Below are positions 47,722-57,621 of a stretch of DNA of 64,000 nt, one piece after another. The notes beneath the pieces were generated by a model. It worked only from the letters and a program-made list of their open reading frames with translations. It was not told where the DNA came from and made no database searches. The translations under genes were made by a program, and so were the position numbers. This stretch comes from Gliomastix tumulicola (lineage: Eukaryota; Ascomycota; Sordariomycetes; Hypocreales; Bionectriaceae), in the NCBI GenBank assembly GCA_001599755.1, contig BCHX01000003.1, positions 248,001 to 312,000 of the forward strand. Direction: 5' to 3'. Every line of letters starts with the position of its first letter. The stretch's first letter is position 1.

Positions 47722-47858
47722 GTAAGTACTGAACGTGAATTACCTCCGCCTTGACCCTCGTTGCTGGGAGTCACCTCTTTTTTTCTGCTGCACAGGCAGC
47801 TTCTGCTGCTTGCCTTAAAGCTGGGGAGAACACAAGCTGACCTCGTTGCTGGCATTAG
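47722..47858 (+). other. Predicted 5' UTR intron of the RRM gene
   Basis: The donor is gtaagtactg, the branch site is gctgac, and the acceptor is ggcattag, ending six bases before the start codon at 47865. Its length is 137 nt. Confidence 0.6.
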
Positions 47859-47864
47859 TTCAAG

Positions 47865-50003
47865 ATGGAACATTCTGCTCCTTTCGCTCCAGGCCCTTCC
47901 AACGGCGGCCCTGCCCCCAACCCCATGTCGTTCGCCAACGGTACTCCTCCTGCCGGTGATCTGGGCTCTGTGCCCCCTCCTTCTGGCAGCCCCCAGAACT
48001 CGCCTAAGACCACTCTCTGGTAAGGCATCGCGCGGGTCTCGCACGTACTTGGTGGCGCTTGCTAACGTGAAATAGGATGGGCGAGCTGGAGCCATGGATG
48101 GACGAGAACTTCATCAAGGGCGTTTTCCTCTCCTCGGCTGGCGAGAACGTCAATGTCAAGGTGATCCGTGACAAGAACTCTGGGTGAGCCTGCCTGCCTT
48201 GTGCTTGATTTGATTCTGGAGAGCAGCATGAATGAACTGACCGTGTTTGCTGCACAGTAACGCCGGATACTGCTTCGTCGAGTTTGCGTCGCCTGACGCT
48301 GCGACCAAGGCGCTCACGCTCAACGGCTCCGCAGTCCCCAACAGCAACCGTCAGTTCAAGCTGAACTGGGCTTCAGGTGGTGGGCTCGTCGACCGTCGGT
48401 ATGTCAATTTCTCTGCGTTCTGAATTGTGTTTCCTGCCCATTCATGGGGGTTTTGGGCCCCACTCCTCCCATTGGCTTCCCTCACCTTCCGCACTCTTCC
48501 CTTTTCTCTTTTCCCTTCTCCTCCCGTGCTTCATAACAATCACCTTGACCACAAGGTGGTGCTTCCCCCAGTCATTCCCTTCGCTCATCTTCGCCTTGAC
48601 GGCGAATTCCCCCTTCTTGCATTGCATTTGTCAACAATCATGGATCCCGAGGAGCAAAGCAAGCGTCTCGCTGCCGCGTCCGAGTATGAAGCGTATCGCT
48701 CTGACTCTAAGGACCACGTGCGCACTGCGATTGCTGGGTACTTGGAATATCCTGGTTCAGAGACTTCTCTCGTGGCTTCCCAGTCCGATGTTCTTCCTGC
48801 TCCTGCCGATCCCTTCCATGCCCAGTTTGAAAACTTGGCTCGCACTGGTCGTCCCTCCCGACGCAATCGTCGCAATGCTCGCAATGCTCGCAACCATTTC
48901 AAGCACCATTCGACATCCCTCCTCCCCATTGTCACTGGCTCTGCCTTTTCCAGCCCTCCCAGCTCTCCTAATTCCACTGGCTCTGTTTTTCGATTCGAGA
49001 GTGCCCGACACGGTGAGTGCGGTTCACTAACTTCCTTCTTCCAGCGAGGATCGCGGTCCCGAGTACTCCATCTTTGTTGGCGACCTTGGACCTGAGGTTA
49101 ACGAATACGTTTTGGTCTCCCTTTTCCAAGGCCGATTCCCATCCTGCAAGAGCGCCAAGATCATGACGGATGCCATGTCTGGCCAGAGCCGTGGCTACGG
49201 CTTCGTTCGCTTCTCGGACGAGAACGACCAGCAGCGCGCTCTCGTCGAGATGCAGGGCGTGTATGCCGGCAACCGCCCCATGCGTGTCTCGACCGCAACC
49301 CCCAAGAACAGGTACGTTGCATGCTCTCCTCTCGTCGGCTGCTCCAAGCTCACATCCCCTCAGCAGGAACAACCACCACGGTGGCTACGGTGGCGGTCCC
49401 AGCGGCCACCAGGGCGGTCCTATGATGGGCCAGAACATCCCTCCCCAGCAGCAGCAGCAGCAGATGTGGGGTGGCCAGCCCGGCATGCAGCAGGGCACTA
49501 CCTACGGCTACGGCGGCCAGCAGCAGGGCGGTGGTGGTTTCAACCCTGCCACCCAGATGAACCAGTTCACCGATCCCAACAACACCACTGTCTTCGTCGG
49601 TGGCCTTTCCGGCTACGTCACTGAAGATGAGCTGCGCTCCTTCTTCCAGGGCTTCGGTGAAATCACCTACGTCAAGATTCCTCCTGGCAAGGGCTGCGGC
49701 TTCGTCCAGTTCGTCCATCGCCATGCCGCTGAGATGGCCATCAACCAGATGCAGGGCTACCCCATCGGCAACTCCCGCGTCCGCCTCAGCTGGGGCCGTT
49801 CTCAGAACAACTCGGGCGTCGGCACTCCCTACCGCCCTGCTCCTCCCCCTCCTCACTACCTGGGCATGCCTGCTCCTGGCCCCAACCCCTATGGCGGTCC
49901 TCACTATCCCGGCCCCCAGGGACCTCCTGGCGCTCCTCAGGTAAGCATACCTCCTTCCGCTTGAATCAGGTTTGGGATGCGACTCTGACGTTTCTTATAG
50001 TAA
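47865..50003 (+). CDS. Three-RRM RNA-binding protein (Nam8/Ngr1/Csx1-like)
   Basis: Six exons encode 415 aa: 47865-48019, 48076-48183, 48258-48398, 49045-49311, 49367-49940 and the stop codon at 50001-50003. Each junction keeps frame. RRM1 begins TLWMGELEPWMDENF with RNP1 AGYCFVEF. RRM2 begins YSIFVGDLGPEVNEY with SRGYGFVRF. A Gly/Gln-rich linker (QQQQQQ at about 260) follows, then RRM3 with TTVFVGGLSGYVTEDEL and GCGFVQF. The Pro/Gly-rich tail ends GAPQ. The order matches yeast Nam8/Ngr1 and fission-yeast Csx1, which act in splicing or mRNA stability (family knowledge). Oddities are a 646-nt third intron (48399-49044), tandem acceptor sites before exon 5, and a final intron that separates the stop codon from the last sense codon. 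Confidence 0.9.
48640..49095 (+). other. Coding-like ORF inside the long intron of the RRM gene
   Basis: A 151-codon frame starts at ATG 48640 (context caatcATGG) and begins MDPEEQSKRLAAASEYEAY, then becomes Pro/Ser/Arg-rich. Its first about 124 codons, to 49012, look coding in composition. The rest runs into exon 4 of the host gene in a different frame. A gtgagt donor lies at 49013, but the intron to the exon-4 acceptor would be only 32 nt and out of phase. It may be a cassette exon carrying a premature stop, an alternative first exon, or chance. I do not recognise the product. Confidence 0.3.
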
Positions 50004-53000
50004 TCGACAACGGTTACTGGTCCTGGTAGATCTCCAAATCTTGGGAGGATCTTTGCTTTGTGGCTCGATGGTTTAAAGGTAGTGGGAAGTTTGCTTCTTT
50101 TGGTGGTCTCGCACATTCTTCGGTGACTTCACGGTTACTGGGGTTGCTGGGCGAAGTCCGCCTATGACTACACATGCATCCACGCCTCTACGTCTTCATG
50201 CAGTTTTTGCCCTCTCCTTTGTTTCTTCTCACCTTCCCTGGCTCTGTGTGCCCCTTTGGGCGCCGGAGTCAATGTCAGTCAACGATTATCAGTTTTCTAA
50301 CAGTCTCGGATATGAATTGGCGTTGGAGATTTCAGTCTTCGGATGGGGATTCGTCATTGTCAGTTCGTTCAGATAGGATCGAAACGTATCAAAGAGATGA
50401 TGCTTCTTCTTCATTTCATGGTATAATCGTTCGGATAGCGCAGTTTGGACCGGAGTTTCGTGGCCAAGGCGCCTCGTGCTTGCTCTGGGTTCGCTGACGA
50501 GTCCTGCTTTTCAATGCTACTTCTATTTCAAATGGTTTTTTTTTCATAGGTAGATACATGTGCTCCTACCGACCGTGACCCTAGATCCTCTTCCTTTTCC
50601 TTGTGACCCCCCGCCTGGCTAAGCAGGACAGGCTTGGTTGGTCTGGTATGATGCCCTCCGTTTGCATGGGGTGCAAACGAACCTGGGCTCTCGGCCTGGC
50701 TGTGATAAACGGCACCTTTGCCCATCAAAGGTGTGCAGTGTTCTTCCCCACGAGGTGAGCGCCTGGTCAGTTGGGAGAACGAGCAAGGCGAAGAGGATGG
50801 CACCTGTTCGAAGGGGTTGTTTGTCCCAAGAGCCGGACCCAGGCCATTTCTATGCGGTTGGGCATCTCGTTTGCTTGCGTGGTAAGCGTTGCCGGCAGAC
50901 GATGGGAGTCTTGACTGGATCTGGGGAGGGGGGATCAGTTGTTCTCGTAGTCTGGATGCCTCTCACGTCTTTTATCGCGGGGTAAGGGGAGCTACTAGGT
51001 GTGTCCTCCCTCAGAGTGTGCCCTCGTGGTATTGTCCATTCTTCCTATTGAAAGGTTATGCATGATGAATAGCTTTTTATCATCGATATATTACATTCTG
51101 TTCTCTTTCAGAGTGCTTGATTCTGATGATACTGGCACTGGATACATTGTTTGAGTGACAGGGCATACGTCGCAATACAATGCCAGTACGCCACTGCTAC
51201 AGTATAGGTCCTCTGCCCCCCCTTTCCCCTGCGTATTTCTGACTAGAATTGCTTTTGCTGCTAGTATCTAGTACTGGGCATCCATGATATTCGGCTCAAG
51301 TCTGATTTTCGTCGAGCTCGTGTGAGCGCTCCGGAAGTCTAGGGTAATCTATCCGTCTGTGCTTGCTGTCAAACACTGGCGATGCTTGTGCACCCAGGCT
51401 GCTCCTGACTGCTGGATCGGACTCTGAAGGCGTCTGTCATAATACTCATAGGATGGGTGTGATTGAAAAATTGCAATCTGGCTCGGAGTGGTCGCTGACT
51501 GTCCTTTGGCATAAGGCGCAATGTGTCCAAGTCCGGGCCAAGCCCTGAGGCGAGATCCCGGGCGGCCGGGGCTCGAGACGAACGACGAGCTCGATGGAAA
51601 CACGACTGATAGTTGCATACAGCATTTCATTATATCCTTGTGCCCTTGACCTTCTAGACCCTGATTCGTGGTCTTCTGCCATTCGATTGTGTAGGTTGGA
51701 GGAGGGAGAGGGCCTCACGATGCGGACATGTTGACACTGGACTCTACTCTGCTAGATAACACTTAGTTGGACCGGTCGTGGGGCGGCATATGATCTTTTT
51801 GAGAGTAGTAAAGCTGCTGTGGACTTTGACTCGGGAAAGGGATTCGGGAGCAGCTTCGTCTACCGCTTGAGGCTTCGCACGGCATGGTGGCTCTAGACTG
51901 TGGGAAACGAGGCTTCGAATGATCGTAGGGAGAATGGTAGGCCTGAAGAGGAATGAGTGCACTGAATATGTCTTGTGGCAGGTGTCTGTGGGATTCTTTG
52001 TCAAAAATGGGCTCCAGGACGACCACAGCCTAGATGATCAAGGAGAGGGTGCGAAGAGGCGACGAGCCATAAGGGAAACAGCTAGCTCTAGACACTCAGT
52101 AGCCCTTCCATCCTGGACTCTGGGCAACCATAGCTGTCACGGTATCCATGGATGAAGGGCATTCCTGAAAGGCTCAAGGCCTAATGGCGAAGTGACCGAA
52201 GGCCGCATAACAACGGTGGAAATTTCCACAGCTTTATGTTCCCAAGTGTATGTCCGTGTTGACAAGACCCAATGCAACTTCGTTGTATCTGTATTCTGGA
52301 AGTCGATCGTACTCGGCGTGGCCCAAGGTACAAGGGCGGCCTCCTAAATCTCTGATAGTGATCTGTTAGCCGCAAGTACCTGATCTCCAAAGTGTAAAGG
52401 GGTTCGGCATTCCTGCTGTCGACCTGTAGTCATAGATCGTCATACTAAAGGGAAACCACACTGCGGGAAGTTGGAAATGGGCATGGTGCTGTTACCAATG
52501 CGGACTCTTTGGTTCCTGTCGTGCTGATGACTGATATGGTATTCAAGGCGAGAAGGAGGGAGAGTTCCGGGACGGGATATTGTTGGACGATAGCTTTTGG
52601 GAATCGAGAGGGACTCGGTGATCTGATGGTATACCAAGCCATTGGGGGGGAGGGGGGCTGTATTCGCGATAGTAACCCATGTCCCTGAAATTCGGTTAGT
52701 TATATTTCATATCCAACCCTCGGTTGGGTTTCTGCGATCCTTCTGCCACAGAGACTGTCCCGGGTCTGGTGCTGGCCACTTGGAGACCAGGGATATGGAA
52801 GGACTCCTGTCAGAGAATATGGGGTTGTAGATGTTTAGTCTATCCGTAGCCCTTCGGTTATGGGAAGTCCAATCGGATCTGCTTCTTGAATCCCCGGCGA
52901 CCAAACTTTGCCCTCCATTGCCCACATTCTTTAGCAGTCTCTGGCTGATGCTGTGATGGTCTCTTGGTCTATTGGAAACGTGTTCCCCGGTTGGATTTGG

Positions 53001-54904
53001 TCGAGGAACTGCTTGGAAATCATCATGTGAAGGCGCCTTGTGTAGAATAGGTATCGTTTGGGCCTGGTGTAGTAAGGCTCTTGTTTCCGCTCAATATTCG
53101 GTTGGACGGAGAGAATCGGGAATCGAAACCTTAGCCGGTGGTCTAAATCTCAAACATGTAGCTTCGTTCTTGGTCAATCCTAAGTACCTAGGTAGGTAGT
53201 CTTGGGTGTACAGAGCGAAAAGGAAGCACGAGAAGCTTTTCCTGATGACTTGCCTTTGATAGTGCTTCCTACCGAAACAGGACTCGGCTCGTGGAAGATG
53301 GTATAGCAGGAGAGCGTCTCCCAGCAGCTGTCAAATCACCCTGAAGAACGAGGCCCGAGGAGGGGATCTGTGGCAATGGTAAGCAGCGTGGAGTCAGCAT
53401 GCTTCTACTTAAGAAGGGGGCTTCCTTTTAAGTTTACCGAAAGATGCTTTCTAGCTTGTTCGACGGGCAAGGCCTCCTGCTGAGATTGTCGGGCGTGGTC
53501 GTCGTGCCAGGGGTGCAACTGCAGTCGGTAAAAAAGGGCGAAGAAGGCAGCTCTTGGTGCGACAGGGACGTATGAGGGAAGGCTTGTGCACAAGGTACTA
53601 CTAAAGCGGAAATGTCAGCGTGTCGTATCTTATGCCCTCCAAAGTAATGAGAATAGGTAGGTGCATACCAGGCGCGTAGCAATCTCAAGAGTAGAACACA
53701 AACCGGCATTGCTATGCAAACAACGACATGGCCACCAAGTCAATACCTAAAGCCCACACAAAGAAACGGGGAGCGATCCAGTGCACGCGCGCCCCAGAGA
53801 TGTACAACGAGAGCGTGCGAGTGAGATACCTGGCGGATGAAGGTTGGCGAGAACGGCCGCCCTTGAGATCACAACCTGTTCAGCCTCTTCCACATCGCAT
53901 GGTTCATGTTTAGCGGAAAGGCGTTGGGAGACGTGAGAGTGGCCGTTCTCTTGACTCTGGATCAGGTTGCTCGTCTGAAGTTGGAAGGGGGACTGGCCAA
54001 CAGGCGGCGAAAAGATTATCCCGGACCGGCTAACACCACTACTGCCGCCTTGGAAGCACAAAAACCTCCCTCCTGTCGCCATCCCCTTTCAACAACGAAA
54101 CTTCAAAAAAATCCAAAATCGAGCACCAAGATCCGCGAAAGACTAGTCAGTCATCCTAAATGAACCTGCGGGCGCTAAAAGGAAGCCACTGACATTGATA
54201 GCCATACGCATCTTCTCGACGAACTTCGGGCCTCCCCCTCCGGCGACACCGGAGCCGAGGGAAGAGTCAGCAAGGTGAGCACAAGCACATCATTCATGAT
54301 GGTGATGCGTCTAGAAGCTGACTTTGGATTGGGAATAGCATCTTCGACGCCAAGCCACCCAAGTACTGCTGCTCTGCTCTTTGGGGCCCCAGCAGCCGAC
54401 TCTTCTGTGGTACCGGGCATCAAGCACCACGATGGCCCCTTAGAGATGGGCAGCGGCTTGGCTACTTCTGTATCTGTTGGACTGGTGGACATCTATATTC
54501 CATGGACCAGACGAAGAAATCCATGCCAGATGAGTTTGGCTCTGGGCTTGGGTGCAGGATGGCATTGGGGTTTGGTCCGTCCTCCTGGCATAAACGCGTT
54601 GTCAGGGGGGCGGGCAAAGAAAACGGAGGGGGAAAGGGTCGCCGAACACTGTGTTGGTGTAGTCTCGCGAAAGAGAGGGCTAAGTGGAGGATTTGGGGAT
54701 GGGCGTCATTTGTTTCTGTCGTAGCACTGTGACTGGTTGGCTCGTGACGGGATTGGGTCATCGTGGGCTCTTGCTTTTGGATTCCTCTTTCTGATGATAT
54801 TTCGGTCCTGGGGGATAAGTATGCGGAACCAGACAGTAATTTGGACATTGTGACTGTCCTGTTCTACCACCCTCCTGTGAAGTCATGGTTATCTACCAAC
54901 AGCC
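50004..54904. other. Gene-free interval downstream of the RRM gene
   Basis: Nearly 5 kb has no gene I can name. The first several hundred bases should be 3' UTR of the RRM gene. A 105-codon minus-strand frame (54175-54492) starts with ATG and reads MSTSPTDTEVAKPLPISKGP, with a protein-like middle, but it has no family I recognise and no conserved neighbours. Other frames are short and have random-looking composition. Confidence 0.45.
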
Positions 54905-55968
54905 TCAAGCTCCAACAAACCTAGCACTGACCTCTCACAGACGGTCCTCTTCCTCGAGATCGTAGGCATGCTTTGCAAATCCTCCATCAGACGAAACACC
55001 GTTCCCTGTCGAAGGAGGGCTAACCTCACAGTTGGAGAGGTACTTGCCCCCTTTCCCTCCCACACCTTGGCCACAGCCGCCCAGACGGACGTTGCGGCCC
55101 CCTGCTCCGGTGATATCATGTGTGACTGGACTGTATCATCTGCCTTCCAGCTCTCCATGATCTCAGCAGGCGTATGTGCCAATCCAGTCCAGATGCCGCC
55201 TGGATGGACGAGTTGGCGTGAACTCCCTTCGGTCCGGAGACACGGTCGATGTAGTTGGCGAGCCAAATAGTGGAAACCTTGGTATGAGCATAGGATAGAA
55301 CGGGGTCGTAGGAGTCGGGTCTGCTGAAGTTGATGTCGTCGAAGCGAACGGAGCCGAAGCGGTGGGCGCTCGAAAAGACGGCTACAACGCGAGAGTTGAA
55401 GCTGGGAGTACTGTTGGAAGTTAGTGGAAGCAATAGTGTGGCGAGTAGATAGTGGGCGACATAGTTGACAGCGAACTGGCGCTCGAAGCCGTCAACGCTA
55501 AGCGAGAAAGGGGTCATCATGATTCCTGTCGCGGTCAGGGCGTTGCTCCTAGGAAAAGGAAACGGGACGGGGAACTGCGTACCGGAGTTGTTGATCAGAT
55601 ATTGAGAGTCGAGCTCGTCGCAAAGAAGTGCATGGCTGCCTGCCTGACGGAATCGAGTGAGTCCAGGTCCAGCTGAATGACTTCTAGCTTTCCATTGCTA
55701 GTGGTTCTATCGAGAATCTCGCTCCTCGGGGCATCGCCCTTCTTCAGATCTCGAGCTGTGAAGTTGACATCAGCGCTAGTGGAGTGAAGAGCTACTACAG
55801 TCTCGATTCCGATGCCTGAAGTGCCGCCTGTGACGAGGGCGATTTTGCCGGCGGACCACTTGTCGAGGAGATCGTTGTCCTTGACGATCTGGAGGGCCGT
55901 AGGACGTGATCTCCGGGACCCGAATGGGTAGCGTAGAGGGCGGCATAGGGATGGAATGGGTCTGACAT
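54905..55968 (-). pseudogene. Decayed short-chain dehydrogenase pseudogene
   Basis: From ATG at 55966-55968 the frame reads MSDPFHPYAALYATHSGPGD, then breaks. SDR landmarks follow in shifting frames: IALVTGGTSGIGIET (cofactor), a Leu-Asn-Ile-Leu-Ile-Asn-Asn-Ser-Gly site split by a frame break, then NYVAHYLLATLLLPL and the active-site Tyr-Ala-His-Thr-Lys, VHPGGIWTGL and a C-terminal part. Frame breaks are seen at about 55907-55908, 55597-55600, 55210 and 55047-55051. An in-frame TGA at 54935-54937 stands where the family has Trp. An intron (55526-55582) keeps its consensus sites. The original would have been about 335 aa, similar to fungal retinol-dehydrogenase/WWOX-like SDRs. Five separate lesions in 1.1 kb make sequencing error unlikely, as neighbouring genes are clean. 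Confidence 0.85.
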
Positions 55969-57283
55969 GATGAAGATGAGAGTCTTTGGTAGGAGAAAGA
56001 GGCTGTCTCAAGTTTGTTGAATATGGAAGATGTTTGCTGCGTTTGGGATTGTTTGGAGGAGAGTGAAGCATCTCCCTCGAGGGAGCACACCCATACTTAT
56101 ACTCGGCGTTCTCCTGGTATTGATGGACTTAGTCAACATTTCGTAGCCGCCTTGTGTATCAGGAAGACCCGAAAACTGCTCGAGAAGCCGTGTGTTTTGC
56201 GGTTCGCGGAGGTATTCGCTGCAGGTGTCGAGGGTGCGTCTGGATCGGATTTAAGCCACGGCGATCCGCTCCCGCTTATCGCCATCTTCTTCTGCCTGCC
56301 CCGCAGCTCATGCAGTCGACAGAAGTCACTAACGCTGGCGAACAGCAATACCACCGAGCCTGACAGAATTACGAAATGTATACTACGACGCTGCTATCGA
56401 TATCCACAAGGCAGCATACGGGGACCTTGCTTAACGGTCGAATCTGCCTTCCCTCTGCGACAGCTCCTATCCAACTCTGCGATACCGACGGCACCTTGGC
56501 CTAAAATCCGGTGGTGTTTGGGTATGTCGCCTTTGCTGCCACTGCCATTTGTTTGTAATACTAATTGATAATGCTATAGGGCCTCCATAGCACCTGTTTT
56601 GCGATCAGAGCGGCCAGTCTCGCCCCTGATCCCCTTCGACTGCGATCGTCTACTCCCCTCTCTCGAAACAGATGGCTATCTTTGGGGGATTTCAGTAAGC
56701 GACGAAGCCTACACCTTTTCCGATCCTCATTCTGACAAATTTTTGCGTGTTTGTATCCTTCAAGCAGTCACCACCAGACGACAAACACCCTCGATTTCGG
56801 TCCATTACCGCTTCTCTCTCTCTAAACGACCACGAATCAAGGCCGCATTGGATCCCTTTATCCATCAAACAAACCATAAAGGCTTCACTGCCTCCTTCCG
56901 AGATCAACGGAGCTCATCAAGGACCCGGCATGGTCATACCGAAGCGGCCTGGCGGGTGAGGCGGAAAGTCTACCCTTCAGCGAGGCCATAGGCACAAAAG
57001 GGAATGAACTGACCGCCTTTTCGCTTCCCAAAGCTTCTGTCCTCCTCCGCTACCTCCTTGTTTCCTTCCTTCTTGACCATATTGCGCCTCGTCTCGCTAT
57101 TCTTTTCTCCTTTTCTCCTAATCCTTCTCTTCTTCCGCCCAGACTCAACTAACATCTCTCCTCCCAGATCCTCACCCCTGGCCATCCACCTCTCGCGGCA
57201 TAGTTCTCTGCTCTATCGTCCGGATTAGCGGACCTTTCGTCACTCTTCTATGGTTACGTCTTTGCACTGCGCCCTCCTTTGCG
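55969..57283. other. Gene-free interval
   Basis: About 1.3 kb follows the start of the SDR pseudogene and would include its former promoter. Short open frames on both strands show no motif. No RNA gene or repeat was seen. Confidence 0.45.
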
Positions 57284-57621
57284 ATGCCTGACATACCCCG
57301 ACTTCTCACGTTTGCGGCTTCCTTACGAAGCGCAGCTCCAGGGACAAAATCGTCCGACCAGCAACTATTCCTGGGCTATATTGCCACCCTCGGAAGTCGT
57401 GGCAAACCACTCATACTGAGAATGCTACTCGCAATAGGTACGTACGAATAGCACTGCTCTGGAGATCCCCTTTTCTCCTGGGCAAATCACGGCCTACACC
57501 CCCTTTCTCCCCCTGTCTAGTGATGATTCCTTTCGTCTATTTCCGTCGTTTGTACTGGATCTACACTGGAGTGCTCAAGCCCCTTGATGTTTCCTTCCTG
57601 AATACGGCCACTGACGAGTAG
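57284..57621 (+). CDS. Small spliced hypothetical gene or start of a decayed gene (84 aa)
   Basis: Exon 1 (57284-57437) begins MPDIPRLLTFAASLRSAAPG and continues with LFLGYIATLGSRGKPLILRM. A gtacgt donor at 57438 and a ctag acceptor at 57520 define an 83-nt intron. Exon 2 (57521-57621) reads MIPFVYFRRLYWIYTGVLK and ends at TAG. Each exon alone is under 60 codons, so standard ORF scans miss it. The hydrophobic, aromatic second exon suggests a membrane-associated end. I do not recognise the family. Because the next kilobases are full of broken coding pieces, this may be only the surviving start of a longer gene. Confidence 0.4.
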
